The notes under the pieces: model-generated | Database searches by the model: none | What the model was told of the DNA's origin: nothing | The model's input: the letters and a program-made list of their open reading frames with translations, nothing else | Position numbers and translations under genes: made by a program | Part shown: in pieces, positions 44,596 through 56,297 of the stretch | How positions within the stretch are numbered: the stretch's first letter is position 1 | How the letters are laid out: every line of letters begins with the position of its first letter | Assembly (NCBI GenBank): GCA_001661515.1 | Contig: LUVW01000005.1 | Coordinates: forward strand, 631,455-695,454 | Source of the DNA: Capniomyces stellatus | Taxonomy: Eukaryota > Kickxellomycota > Harpellomycetes > Harpellales > Legeriomycetaceae | Length of the DNA stretch: 64,000 nucleotides | Direction: 5' to 3'

Positions 44596-47399
44596 TTAAT
44601 CTTCATCCTCGTCACTACTTCCAAAAATAGCAGAGAAAAGCGAGGGTGGCGGCTGTATGGGAGGAGGTTGGTCTTGGACAAATGGGTCCGAACTCTGTGA
44701 ATTCCCGGCCTTGAATTCCAAAACTTTATTTTCTGGGCTTGTAGATGTTGGGGTTCCAGTCTCCACCAACCTACCAGACTTGTTTGCTAGCAACTCAGCT
44801 GTTGTGTTTACGCCAGCCAGACCTGTATGCGCTTGAGTCAACATGTTGTTGTTGTGGTCGCTGCGAGTATCGTGGCTGCCTAAATGGCTGTTAGAGCTTA
44901 CTTGATACTTTGAAGGGCTTGAGTCTCTTGAGTCGAATCTTCTTCCTGTATCATTTCTACTACCAGAAACATCTGAATTAGGATTTCTGCCCTTTGTATC
45001 AGACCTGTGTGGGTTGTGGATGTTCATTCTCTTGCACAGCAATGCACTTGGAAACCAATCATCCGTTCTTCTCGTCAGTTTTCCAAACATACCCATTTTG
45101 GCTGCATCAAACTGGCTATCTCTATCCAGTTCGGCCACACTCTTCTCAATCTTGGGATTCACAAACTTTCCATTTTCGTCCAGGTTATCCCGTCCATAAA
45201 CACCGCCCGCCTCATTATCATCAGTGCTTTTTTCGTTTTCAATGTTTGTTTTGGATTCTGTTGCTGAAATAAACCGCTTTGACATGGTATTTGCTAGCGG
45301 TCTAAATATCCGTGCTGCTTGATAAAATTCGTTCAGCTCTGCACTATTTTCGTCTGCTCCATCGTTCACCAACTCCTCTTTATCATTTATTATATCCTCC
45401 AGATACTTTTTATACCTGCCTTGCTTGCTAACGTTGTCAGTAAACGGCATAAATCCTAAAATGGCCTTTTCTGCATCTGCCTTTGTCGGCCGCATCCCCT
45501 TCCTGCCTCTAGACTGCTCCTTCGCTTTTCCAAATCTTGCATCTGGTGCAGTATCAACCACAAATAACGTGTCGTCTGCAGAGCCAGCAATACTGGAGTC
45601 AGGGTCTTCAATTTTTCGCTCTTTTGCTCGAAGCTGTCGATCCAATTCTTTTGCTCTAATATATTCCACAATGTCCTTATTTGTTCCGGAAATGACCATG
45701 TCCATGTCATCTTCATCTTTTAGTCTAGCCAAACTATTTGTTGCATTGTCTGGCCACACATGCACACCGCTAAAGTTTTCTGGTATGTCTACAGCATCAC
45801 TGTAATCCACCAAACCTTCAAAGTTTGGTCTACTGTCGTCTTTTCCGCCAATTTTTTCTATCAAAAAAAATCCGCAGATCGGCTTCAACCCATCCAGGCA
45901 CATACTCTTCTGAATGAATAGTTCTGGCTTTTTGGCATAGTGTTGGTCCTCCCTCCCTTTGTTTTGTACCGCCGTTCTCTTGTTATTTAACCTGATAGAC
46001 AGCGTTGTTGCTTCATCCGATGGTCTCATCAAAAACTTTCTCTTTTTGTCAATCGTGACCTTCTCTTTTACAAAACTAGCACCCATTGTGTGCTCAGAGC
46101 CAGGCCCAACTTTGGCTTCTGTGGCTTTATCCGCCTCTTTTTTCACGCTTCCATCCATATCATCAGCCTTATCATAGTCATTCTCCTCATCCAGTTCAAA
46201 GCTCAGCTTTGAAAATTTTAATTTCTTGTCCTTACTGCCGTTTTTTTGTCTTTTATTCTTTTTAAGTATTTTGGCACCATATTTATCATCAACCAACTGC
46301 TCGTATCCCGCTGATTCCTGGTGATCATTTCCCCCCAAATCGTCAAGCCTTGCGTATTCATCCACCACCGCATCTCCATTGTTTCCTACAATCCCCCCTT
46401 TGGTTTCAAGCTCCAGTATTTCTATGCCAGGTATCCCATAACCAAGCCCATGGCTTCCACTCGCTTCAACCGTGCCAATATACTGCCTATCCGCGTCTTT
46501 GTTTATTCTACCTGTCTTGTTACTACTGCTTTTTCCAATTCCATCCTCATTGCTCCATCCTAACGCTCTAAGTATCCTAATACCGATCGACGAGCCGTCT
46601 TTACGTTCATGCCCAGCGCTCATAATCGAATTAGCCATAAAATTCACTATACTTTTGGTATTAGCAAATAATTGATCAAAGAAAAAACATATGGTTTTAC
46701 TCAAAAAGTCCCCAACTTTATATTTCGTTTGAATCAAGTTATGACCGCGATCCCTTTTTTATACGCTTAATAAAGGCCGATGTTTGTAGTAACAGCAAGC
46801 CAATGTACCAATTACACCTAAATCCGTAATGTAAAAAGTGTTCTACCTTTTCTCAGAGTTATCATTGGCAGCCTTGTTTATCGCTCTGTCTCGATTCAAA
46901 ACAACAAGCTTTTGGCTGCTCTTAATATCCTATTATCCAGCCAGCCAGCCAGTCAGTCAAATAAACAAACAAACATGAGTGTGTTAATTGAACTTTATTC
47001 TTGTAATTCAATTAATAGAAATAGCAACATAAATTGCAGTAAAAATACTTGTTGTGTATTTACAATTAGATCTTCTTCGTCCATGTAATCTTCAGGCCTA
47101 CTTGCAGTGTACTTGGCCCTGTTTGTTCGCGAAGAGACAAACGTGGATGGTGCCCAGCCCGCCTCGGATCCCACAGTATTAAAATACCCAGCCGAAAACC
47201 CCCCTGTAAATGCGCCATGAAATCTCCTCCTACCCTTTTCGTCTGTTACCTCTTGTTCCCATTCAGGAACGAATTTAGCTCTTTCTGCAGACTTTTCGTC
47301 GATTTCCGTTCCATACTTTACGAACGTTTCGTTGTCTGAATCCTCATCGCTGTCTGATTCATACTTTTGCCTTTGCTTGGATTTGTATTTTGAATTCAT
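44596..47399 (-). CDS. GPATCH1: GPATCH1-like (DUF1604 plus G-patch) splicing-associated protein
   Basis: Exons 47399-47064, 46929-46847 and 46651-44596 encode 824 aa. Exon 1 has the DUF1604 signature (WEQEVTDEKGRRRFHGAFTG, GFSAGYFNTVGSEAGWAPST, RPEDYMDEEDL). The 83-nt middle exon (DIKSSQKLVVLNRDRAINKA) links it to a G-patch-like start (GIRILRALGWSNEDGIGKS). Later family blocks are FEGLVDYSDAVDIPENFSGV, ILGFMPFTDNVSKQGRYKKY and the hallmark GMFGKLTRRTDDWFPSALLC-KRMNI. The C-terminus is LFSAIFGSSDEDED, matching the LFRAIFASSSDE block of animal GPATCH1. GPATCH1 proteins associate with catalytic spliceosomes, probably as G-patch partners of a DEAH helicase. The exon 1 donor is the least certain: GTAAAT at 47063-47058 is chosen, and a GTATTT 15 nt on is possible. 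The stop is almost in the poly-C gap. Confidence 0.88.
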
Positions 47400-48059
47400 T
47401 AGAACACCCTCTTTGACAGTTTAAACTCAAATTATTAAAGATTTTGATTAAAGCAAACCTATTAAACAACAATAAACAGTAGAAAGAAGTAGAGACCAAG
47501 TTTAAATATTCTAAAAATACTCGACCCTGCTATTGGTAATGTAAAGTAAAAGGTGATTTATTGATTTTATTTTATTTTATTTTTACCGAATTTATTTGAC
47601 GGCAAAAGGCAAAAAAAGTAGTCAAAAATTGAACAAACCTAGCTCAAATACAACCCTAAACACATAAAAATATATCTGTAATATCGAATGTTTCCGATTT
47701 CAGCCAATTTAAGCATGAACACAGATAACACACGACAGACAAAATACAAAATGCAAAGTACAGACTTTACTTTGCACGGGTGGTCATACAACACCTCTTT
47801 GAGTTTTAAACAAGCCCATTTTTTGCTTCAACTTTGAATCAAAAAATGCCTAATAACCAAAAAAGAAAACACTAAACTTATTTGCACAAACTCAGTAGTG
47901 GATGTCTATACTAGAAGCTTTAAAAATGCAAGTAAAGTCTAAAAATATTAACTTTATTTGCCCAGTAACACAAAATAAAAATAAAAACCAAACGTGAGTA
48001 GACGAAACATTAGTTGTGTTTCGAGTGTTGTAAGCTTTGCTGCTTATTACACACACAGA
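47400..48059. other. intergenic region upstream of GPATCH1
   Basis: About 0.66 kb between GPATCH1's start and CWC24's stop, both on the minus strand. AT-rich; it presumably holds the GPATCH1 promoter and CWC24 3' UTR. Nothing else was recognised. Confidence 0.6.
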
Positions 48060-49462
48060 TCAATAGCCTGAATCTGAACCAGAGTCTGAGTCCGACCCTT
48101 GGTTAGTTCCTGGTTGAGACACCTTCTCGGATTCTAGTTTTTCAGCTCGCTGCTTTTTTTCTTTTAGTTTTTTTATGAGATTGTTCGCTGGTTTAAACAT
48201 TCCTCCTGTCGGTGCCCCGCATATAAAGCACTTTGGAGTTTTTGCGTATCTCTTTAATGCACACTGCTCGCAGAAATAGTGGCCACACCTAAGTTAAAAC
48301 AGAGTTACGGGGTTAGACTCGATGCACGCAGTGTATTAGATTTATATAAACAAATGTGCATCTACCAAGTATTATAATTTGAGGTTGCACGGCAGGCAAG
48401 TGAATATGCACTTACTTTGTTACAATCGGATTTTTAAACTCTTTTAGACAAATAGAACAAGCAAAAGGTAGCTCTTCGTCGCTGCTTTCTTCGTCACTAT
48501 TTGCAATCTCGTAAAGTGATTTATCGTCATTCCTCCCACCATTAAGCTGCTGCTGCTCCCACTCTTGCTCAAGCTGCCAGCCGGATTTGTAGTCACCCCG
48601 GTCATGTAAAAACTTGCACGAGTCCCCATACCCACAAAACCCTGTCTCCTTGTAATCCTTACAAACATCTGGCTGGTAGTCAATCACCGAGGTTACGCGT
48701 ACGTTTGTGGCTGCTCTAATAGGCCCCATGCGGTTTTTTGCTGCTGGTTTTTTTACCTGATTCGGTGCTCCTTCGCCATTAGCTTCAACTTCAACCGATG
48801 GATCATACCTCTTTGCTGTAAAAGTTCTGTAGGCAGACATGCCCTTATACTCACCGGTTCTTTCTGAATCACCCTGCTATAATATTCATTTGTTGAAATA
48901 GATTGTCTCTAACATTAGCCCAATCCAAGTTTGGAACGCCTAAACAAATAGTGAAGCAAGAAAGGAGACAAAAATAAATAAAAGAAATTAGCAATTCATA
49001 CTTTAATTTACTTACATCGACCGAATTTTGAGTCGAAACATTGTTTTTTAAATCAGACTGTAAATCATCCTCTACACCCGCAACTCGCGTTGCATCCACA
49101 CCTTGCCCCAATTTCTGCTCCCGTTCTCGTGTCAACTTGTAGGCCAAACCGTCTCTATCCAGCTTGTTCAGCTTTTGTCTTTCAATCGAATTCAACTTTG
49201 AATCAGTTCCTATCATTCCATTTAGCCTTTTCTTTTTAGAAAGTCGGTTATCACCATTCGTTGCATCGAGATCTTCGTACTCGTTTACTTCATTTTTGTA
49301 ATCGTCACCCTGTAGTCTATTTATACCCGAATTCTCTTCCCTTCTGTCTTTCTGGGTATCTGCCAGGTCGTTTATAGTGTTTTTTGTTCTTAGATTTGTG
49401 CTTCTCTTGGCCTTTTTAAAAGAGAATGTAGGTTTTTCCTGTATTTCCTGCTGCTCGTTCAT
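48060..49462 (-). CDS. CWC24: CWC24/RNF113-like CCCH plus RING spliceosome factor
   Basis: Exons 49462-49016, 48876-48416 and 48288-48060 give 378 aa. The N-terminal half is charged (FSFKKAKRSTNLRTKN, EREQKLGQGVDATRV). A CCCH zinc finger follows (C-x8-C-x5-C-x3-H in CKDYKETGFCGYGDSCKFLH). The RING is C3HC4 with standard spacing (CSICLKEFKNPIVTK, CGHYFCEQCALKRY, CFICG) and is split by intron 2 at phase 2. The C-terminus is Ser/Asp-rich and ends GSDSGY. Yeast Cwc24 and human RNF113A bind the 5' splice site region around activation of the spliceosome; RNF113A is also a ubiquitin ligase. The intron 1 acceptor is TAGCAG, so one codon (CAG) may be included or skipped. The in-frame stretch GDSERTGEYKGMSAYRTFT fixes that exon's frame. 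The gene shares a 438-bp divergent promoter region with PIN4. Confidence 0.93.
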
Positions 49463-49900
49463 ATTTCAGTTTTAATTAAGTGTACAATGTGGTAAAGATG
49501 ATTTAGGAAAGATTATACCAAGTAAAAAACCATAACTTTTCTCTATTGAGATTCATCGATATTTGTTAACATGGACGCAAATAAATGTGAAAAGTCAAGA
49601 GCGTTATTATAGTAAAATAGTGTTCCATTTAATCTTGATTTTTTGTTTTTATTTTTATTTTTCATTTATTGATATTTTCTAATTCTTTTTTGCTGGAATT
49701 ATTTAATATTTGAAATTGAATCGATTCTTGCTTTTTTTCTTTTATTGAAATTAATCGATTCTTTATTGATATTTGAAATTCAAGTGTACTTTCTTTTATT
49801 GCCTTGGTTGGAATAAATCAATTATCACTTTCAATTCAGTACAAAGAGACGGTCACATTTGTTTAGCCTTCTTTTAGTCCAGCGCTTTTATATACGAACA
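49463..49900. promoter_or_regulatory. divergent promoter region CWC24 / PIN4
   Basis: 438 bp separate the start codons of two divergently transcribed genes. The sequence is AT-rich, with repeated ATTGATATTT/ATCGATTCTT-like segments at about 49660-49790. Shared regulation is an inference from spacing only. Confidence 0.5.
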
Positions 49901-50640
49901 ATGCCTCCAAAAAACAACAAGGGTAAACCGGCCAAAGGTGCTTCAGGTAAACACTAAACGATTCCGATCAGGAGATTCTGCCAACTAATCCTTAACAACA
50001 TAGTTTTGGTTTCATTCCAGCTCAATTTAAAGATTTTTAATTCCAAACAGCTTGAAATCTTGGAATTAGAAAAATCCACAGAGAAAGACTCGGGGAATTC
50101 CAAGCTTAAAGTTGCGAACAAAGTCAAGGTAGTAGTTGATCACGTCGCTTAATCGATTGAATAAAATGTATAAGCTCTGCTAATTCCTGTTTTTATATGT
50201 TGCATTTTAGGTTAGACATATTCTCTGCGAAAAACATGGAAAGGTAGAGTTTTTTAAGCATCTAGCGGATATACCATTGTTTTATGTTTACAACACTCGG
50301 GTTTCCCCTCTATTAATTATAGGCAACGCTATTTTTAAGCGAAAAAATAAATGGCAATTTAATCCAACAAAACAAATATGAAAAAATATAGGCGATGGAG
50401 GCTATAGAAAAACTTGGCGAGGGAATGAAGTTTGATGCTGTGGCAATGCAGTATTCCGAGGATAAAGCAAAGCAAGGCGGGAGCTTGGGCTGGATGGTGC
50501 GTGGTAGTATGGTTGGAGTTTTCCAGGATGCTGCATTTGCCTTAACGCCCAGCAGCTGCGATAAACCGATATACACTAATCCGCCAGTTAAAACTAAATT
50601 TGGGTACCACATTATAATGGTTGAAGATCGGGGAAACTAG
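49901..50640 (+). CDS. PIN4: Parvulin-type peptidyl-prolyl isomerase PIN4/Par14
   Basis: Four exons (49901-49946, 50070-50128, 50211-50243, 50392-50640) encode 128 aa, almost the length of human Par14 (131 aa). The N-terminal tail is basic and disordered ([15 protein letters not shown]). The parvulin domain covers the rest: [11 protein letters not shown] (a 33-nt exon), [54 protein letters not shown]. There is no WW domain, and no Arg/Lys cluster for phospho-Ser/Thr as in Pin1, so it belongs to the Par14 branch. Mammalian Par14 associates with pre-ribosomes and DNA; a similar nuclear role fits its ribosome-assembly neighbours. The chain of phases (1, 0, 0) restores family sequence exactly. 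The AG at 50068-50069 was preferred over AGs at 50020 and 50050 because only it preserves phase. Confidence 0.93.
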
Positions 50641-52629
50641 CCATCTATTAATGAGGCTTAAAGTGTTACATTATGCATCGTCCTGGCCTGCGTATATACT
50701 GCGTTGGTTTTTGTTGAATTTTCATTACAATCCAATATCAGGCACATTTTTCAGCCCAAATATATTTTAGTTTAAAAACTTCCTACATCAAGCTAAATCG
50801 AACAAGCCTATATTTTCAGTTGCCTGAGCAGACAGCGCTAGTCTTATATACCACACAAGTTGTGAGTAGTTTAGCGACGTTTAGTGTGGACGAAAAGTGT
50901 GAAATATGTGAGGAAGTTGGGTCTTAAAATCCCGTCGTCATACTTTTTTGTGGATTCCACGCTCTGACCATGGAGTGATTAACGTGATGATTTTTTTTTA
51001 AAATAATAATAGTGGGTTGTAAACTATAATGTATTTCCCCGTGTAACCAACTAGCAGTCTTCATAATATTGTTAATAACAAAGCTAATTGTAAAGTAAAA
51101 ATATTGATCCAAGGCAGGCTGATCGTACAGAGTGCTTAATGTTCATTGAAGAAAAAGTAGCAAGTTGAATATAAAAAAAATTACAATCAACCAACTCATC
51201 CTTCTTCAAATCCCGCAAATATTTAAGCCGCATTAGCAAGTCTTGCAAGCATAGGTCCAAAATAAATCAAACAGCTGGTAGGACTGAATTAAACGGCTTT
51301 GATTTGCTTTGGTAAACACAGCAGAATTTGGGTCGTTGGCTTTGATTTTCACATTTGCGGTTATGGGACAACATATATTTCTTATTAGAACAGTATTGGC
51401 CAACTTTTGTAAATCTTCCTATTCATATATTTTTTTTTTTCTCAATACTTTTCTAGACAAAAATCTACCCAATAGTCTTGGTTTGTTCAATGAGGAAAGA
51501 TTGACTTATGTGTGTCAACCATCACAACAATATTTATTATTTTATGACTATTACTTTAATTTTCGAGATTATCCTAGAGAGGTAACACTGAAAGCTTTGT
51601 TTGCTTGCACAAACTCATTTTATGTTGCAATGTCGTAAGTGTCGGGATGCAATTCTGTTATGTCTACCTGGTAAAAGATGACACTGTTGTACATAGTGTG
51701 GTATTGCTGCTTTGAAAATAGTGTAGGCAAAATTGCAATATAAAGGTTTGTTTAATGCATTTTTGATTTGCATAAAGAGAATCACTTTTTTTTATTTTTT
51801 TTTGTTGAAATTGAATCACGTTTTTTTATTTGGCTTATAATTGGACTAATTGAGCTAATTTGACTAATCTGATTTATTGGGCTAATTTGGTCAGCAAGGC
51901 TTCAAATCAACGAAAATAAAACTGCCTAAGTGTTCGCAAGTTACAAGGTTGAGTCCAAACAATCAAATTTGTTAAAAAACGGTTCTTTCTCTCATTGATA
52001 TCAATTGAAATGACTTGTATAACGTTACTTTGTTATAAGACCGTATTTACGGCCTTTTAAGCATGCTAGCCTTTGGTTTCTGGTGCTTGTGGTGCTGTTT
52101 TTTTTTGCTGAAGCTTTCTAAAGTTGCGCTAGTAGTGCAATCTGTGACTCGACATTTTTTGTCTGTTTACCTTTGTTTCATTTGCCTGGGAGTTTTCGTA
52201 GTTTTTATAGCAATGATTGAGTAATACCAAATTATCTGGAATGCTTAAATGATTAAAAGAAAAAAAAATCTTTTGGCAAACAGGCGAATAGCAATAGCGA
52301 TTCAAGCTCAAAAGTTTCTGAAAAATGAATGCAAAAAATAGTCTCTTTAACTTGAATTTAACAAAACAGCAGTTTCTTGGGCTTTACAAATACCAAAACA
52401 TTGTATCAGACTATAAAACCTGCAGTAGTCTGCTTTATCCTTTTTTTTTATTCCAGTACTAATTCTAGAGAGTCATTAGCTTTGTTTTTAGATTGAAGAG
52501 CTTGTTAAGGTAAAGCTGAAACAAAGGCAAAGGCAGAAGAAAAGTCGAGATTTAAGACTACATAAAAACGAAATATTAGACACTATAGACAACAATAAAT
52601 AAATATATCCGGGATAAACCTCTTTAACA
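50641..52629. other. AT-rich intergenic region
   Basis: About 2 kb after PIN4. A plus-strand frame at 51309-51638 is Phe/Tyr/Leu-rich from T-rich DNA, lacks motifs and is not called. No RNA or repeat family was recognised. Confidence 0.5.
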
Positions 52630-53241
52630 ATGACCAAACTTCAGAACAGCCCATACATAATCGCGACAAAGGGCCATTCGCTAATTGATTTGGAGCAGCA
52701 ATCAAATGAAACCGATTCATTGCTAGGAACCAGTTTTAATCCATACTCTGGAAATCAAAGCGGGAAAAGAGACGCGGCTTCAGGCAAAGCTGATACAAAC
52801 AAAACCAAAAATGTAAAAAAGCGAGCTGCGGTCCCTGTTAGAGTTGAGCCAAAAGTATTCTTTGCAAACGAGCGAACGTTTATTTCATGGCTGAATTTCT
52901 CGGTATTACTGGGTTCATTGGCCTTGGGCCTAATAAACTTTGGGGATAGAACAGGAAAAGTGGCAGGTGTTGGATTTACTGTTATTTCAGTGGTTTTCAT
53001 GATCTATTCACTGTATCTTTACCAGAAAAGGGACACTATGATTATCAATCGAGAACCTGGCCCATATGGTAAGTGTACTTGGTTTAAAGCAATAGCACAA
53101 TTCTAGTTTGACATCATATATTTACTGTTCTGTTGTTTGTACATACGAATTTACATAGACAGCCGGAAGTTCCCTACTGTTGTAGTCATTTTGCTCATAT
53201 CACTTGTTTTACTGAATCTGTTTATGAATCTTAACAAATGA
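52630..53241 (+). CDS. VTC1-like DUF202 protein with N-terminal extension
   Basis: Two exons (52630-53068 and 53159-53241), with a phase-1 intron, give 173 aa. An N-terminal tail of about 70 aa is Ser/Asn/Lys-rich and includes an acidic dileucine-like NETDSLLGT, a type of vacuolar sorting signal. The DUF202 module follows: [28 protein letters not shown], then two further helices, the last entirely from exon 2 (FPTVVVILLISLVLLNLF). It matches the DUF202 tail of the VTC4-type gene in this window more closely than the shorter 30-kb paralogue does ([17 protein letters not shown]). It is the best candidate for the canonical Vtc1 channel subunit. The intron falls at GPY/D, just before the last helix, the same place and phase as in the 30-kb gene. 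Confidence 0.9.
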
Positions 53242-53643
53242 GCTTTATATATTCAACCTTTTTTTTTTGTTTAAGCCAATATAATATGATATACCCCTAT
53301 ACACTCTTTCCTTGAAGCTTTATCTGTAAGCCAATTTTTTACCACAAAAGCATGGTCCTACACCTACAATGTACTCAAATAAGCCATTTGGATACAGAGT
53401 GTGGTATTGTACACTATACGCGCAACCAAAATTCTTTTGTTGGATTTTATAGCAACTTCAGGCGTAGACCAGATCGTAATGCTATTTTTTATATAGAAAA
53501 AATCTATTTTGCTTCCTTCAAACTTAATAACATACATTCTAAACAAGTAACTGATTTTTAAAAACGCATGCCTACAAGCAATTTGGCTAAACAAGTAACA
53601 TCCATATACACTAGTATTATTAAAGATAAGTAATCTAGCCAGT
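53242..53643. other. convergent 3' spacer
   Basis: About 0.4 kb between the second VTC1-like gene and the first receptor-like gene. Nothing coding was recognised. Confidence 0.6.
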
Positions 53644-54996
53644 TCAAGTCATTCCAGGCCCAGGAGTGGCAGCATCTTCGGTGCCTTCTCTTGGTGTTTT
53701 CCAAAACCGAACCTTTCTCTTAATTCTCTTTTTGAGCTTTTTACAATACTTGTATACGCTAGAGTCTCTTACACCCTTCCGAATGATTGGGTCTGCAGAA
53801 AAAATCAGTGTCAAGACAAGTAAATCCAAACTTTTAAACACTGTTATAACGTTGCTAAACACTACATTTCCAGATTTGTTTATTTTGTTGACGATTAAAA
53901 GCCCAAGGTTAGCAATGGATGTGATAAAAGGAATGCTTGCGTAAAAAGCCATTCTATTGAACAGCTTAATGTTATACTCGTTCATTTTCCTTCGATTTAT
54001 AGCTGCAGTATTATTACTTGAATCTGTCGCAATGGTTAAAGCATCGGCTCTGCCACTACCCTCCTCAACACTTGGCCGTATATTATCACCATCGTTACTA
54101 TTGCTGTCAAGCTCGTTATTGTTAGAGTCGCTATTGCTGTTAATATTTCCAGTTTTATTGTTTCCATTTCTCACATCGCTTTTACCGTCATCTTTACCAT
54201 ACTTGCTATTTCTATTATTCCTATTACTGTTATTTTTACTGTTATTTTTACTGTTATTTTTACTGTTACTGCTATTTTCACTCTCACTGCTGCTGCTACT
54301 GTTGTGCTCACTTTCAAAAACACCGTCGCTATAATTACCAGTCTCTCCAATGTTATTGTTTCCACTGCGATTATCATCCAAATCGACTTTACGCAACTTT
54401 CTGGCAGTATCCAGCAGCAATATAGTCAACACCGCCATTGTAACAGTACCCAATATAGGCACTAGTGAATGTCCTATAACTGACTTGCCCAACCCAGTTG
54501 TATTTTCTGTAAACGTATAGCCACACTGCGATATTTTCTTGGAGTCCTTTTTTGCAAGACTCAAAAAATTCTGGATTATCCCGAATAGCGGAATTATTGC
54601 TGTCCCGATATGATAAAACCTTTCATATTTTTCTGGGTTCCGTACATGGTATCTATAAACCAACAGCAGATGCAACAAGGTTGTCACACCTGCAAAAACG
54701 GCTGCTGTAGAAAAATATGACCCTAACCCTTTAACAAAAATACAGCTAACATATGAAAAATGCATTCTCATTGACATTATTGTAAATATGTTTCGCAAAC
54801 TGCCCGAAAGTACTATTATGAATATCTGCCGTATTATAACTCTGTTAACAACCTCGCTGTCGGTAGCTAGAAAAAACAAGAATTCCACTACAACACACTG
54901 CGACAGAACTGTAGCAGCCACAACAACAACCGAAGTGATTATTATGCTTGCTTCTGTCGATTTTTTGTTAACAAAATCTACAAGCTCGTCGCTCAT
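53644..54996 (-). CDS. Seven-helix receptor-like membrane protein 1
   Basis: Intronless, 450 aa. I do not recognise a named family. Seven hydrophobic segments are visible: about aa 17-45, 52-76, 84-112, 126-148, 170-196, then after a long loop 350-375 and 383-405. The loop between helices 5 and 6 is a 140-residue Asn/Ser/Gly/Asp low-complexity stretch (NNSKNNSNRNNRN and similar). A Cys at the start of helix 3 (YVSCIFVKG) and another in the next outer loop (ISQCGYTF) match the canonical GPCR disulfide. LVYRYH at the inner end of helix 3 sits where class A receptors have DRY, and SADPIIRK ends helix 7. The gene 1.3 kb upstream at 56.3 kb is a clear paralogue. A G-protein-coupled receptor-like role is inferred from topology only. 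Confidence 0.75.
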   Translation of the reverse strand: MSDELVDFVNKKSTEASIIITSVVVVAATVLSQCVVVEFLFFLATDSEVVNRVIIRQIFIIVLSGSLRNIFTIMSMRMHFSYVSCIFVKGLGSYFSTAAVFAGVTTLLHLLLVYRYHVRNPEKYERFYHIGTAIIPLFGIIQNFLSLAKKDSKKISQCGYTFTENTTGLGKSVIGHSLVPILGTVTMAVLTILLLDTARKLRKVDLDDNRSGNNNIGETGNYSDGVFESEHNSSSSSESENSSNSKNNSKNNSKNNSNRNNRNSKYGKDDGKSDVRNGNNKTGNINSNSDSNNNELDSNSNDGDNIRPSVEEGSGRADALTIATDSSNNTAAINRRKMNEYNIKLFNRMAFYASIPFITSIANLGLLIVNKINKSGNVVFSNVITVFKSLDLLVLTLIFSADPIIRKGVRDSSVYKYCKKLKKRIKRKVRFWKTPREGTEDAATPGPGMT

Positions 54997-56297
54997 TTTA
55001 AACCAAGATATTAAATATTAATCCTTACACACCATAGATGGTAACTTTTATTAGCACCAAGATTATATTATATGTGTACTCTATGTGTATTCTATGTTCT
55101 ACGACTAGGTTGAAGATTTTTAGTATATGCTTGCTTTATAATTCATGAGGTGTTGTATTTAACAAGATGAAAAAAATAAAACTGCTCCTTACTGACAAAA
55201 TAAAATATTAAAGTGTAACCCTTTCCATATGGTATTATAAGCTTGAAGCGGTGTTTGCATGTGCTAATTCATGCTGTTGTTGTTACGACCTAGGCCTTAA
55301 AAAGAAAAGAAAAGAAAAGTGAGTGATATGATATGATATGAGCTTATTTGCTTGAGAAAATGGACTTACACTTTAGCAACTAAATTGAGAGGCGCACCTA
55401 CGTTTAATTTTCAAGTTTTCAGCCTTATGTGTACCAAATTGCTGTTATAAGTATAAAAAACAGTTTGGTTTTGTCATTGTGATGGTATTTGCGATTTTAA
55501 TTTTGATAATGTTTTTAGTGGTAATATGTAGATGTATTTCTGTTAATTCGCTCTACGCTTTCCTAAAATATACACGTTCAACTCCTTTGTCAATTGAGCA
55601 TAATTGTACGACGTAGTCATTGTGAATACTAAACTGAAAGCATTAAGTTCGGGTGGCATACCATCTTTTTATTATTGTAAGATGGTTTATGATAATCATC
55701 CATTAACAATGCCAACCTATAACAGGTATTGCGTTGAGTTTTTTTGAAGCAAAAGCAATTATGTGGAAATTCAATTCTCTTTTGTGTTAAAATAGTCGTA
55801 TATCGGAAAAAGGAACTCTAGTCGCTGCCACAATAATCATTCCTGTTAAAAATGTTTTGCAAGCACAAAAAAAAGCAATGCAGTAGTTAAAGTGTATTAC
55901 TATACTAATGACCAGTCCCATTTTCCTTACCTCAAATCCACTTTTAAAGACGTAATTATTATTTACACTTTCATTCTCTTAACCATTTTTTAATAGAAGC
56001 TGATTAGGTTTGTTTCTAGCGTCTGTTTAAACAAAAGATATATTGCTTTCTATAACAGTGCTATACAAATGACATTATAACTAAATAAGCTGGCCAAATA
56101 TTTTGTATTTCTTATTATTTTTATTGTAACTAGTATCAAGTTAATTAGTTTAAATAATCAAGAAACAATAGCAAATAGCAGAAAAATATATAAAAATGAA
56201 ATCTAGTGAGAGAAAGTGAGTTATAGTTCTAGGAATATCAATATAGTACAAATAGTAAAAGTGGTATAGTAATTAGTTGTAAATTAGAAATGTTGTG
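54997..56297. other. intergenic between the two receptor-like genes
   Basis: About 1.3 kb, AT-rich, with a short GATAT repeat near 55327. No gene was recognised. It should hold the promoter of receptor-like gene 1. Confidence 0.55.

Noticed and set aside
44400..44681. Poly-glycine open frame across the poly-C gap
   Set aside because: Artefact of the homopolymer; it overlaps the true end of GPATCH1 on the same strand in another frame.
51309..51638. 109-codon plus-strand frame after PIN4
   Set aside because: It lacks a proper ATG context and recognisable motifs, and it runs through T-rich sequence.
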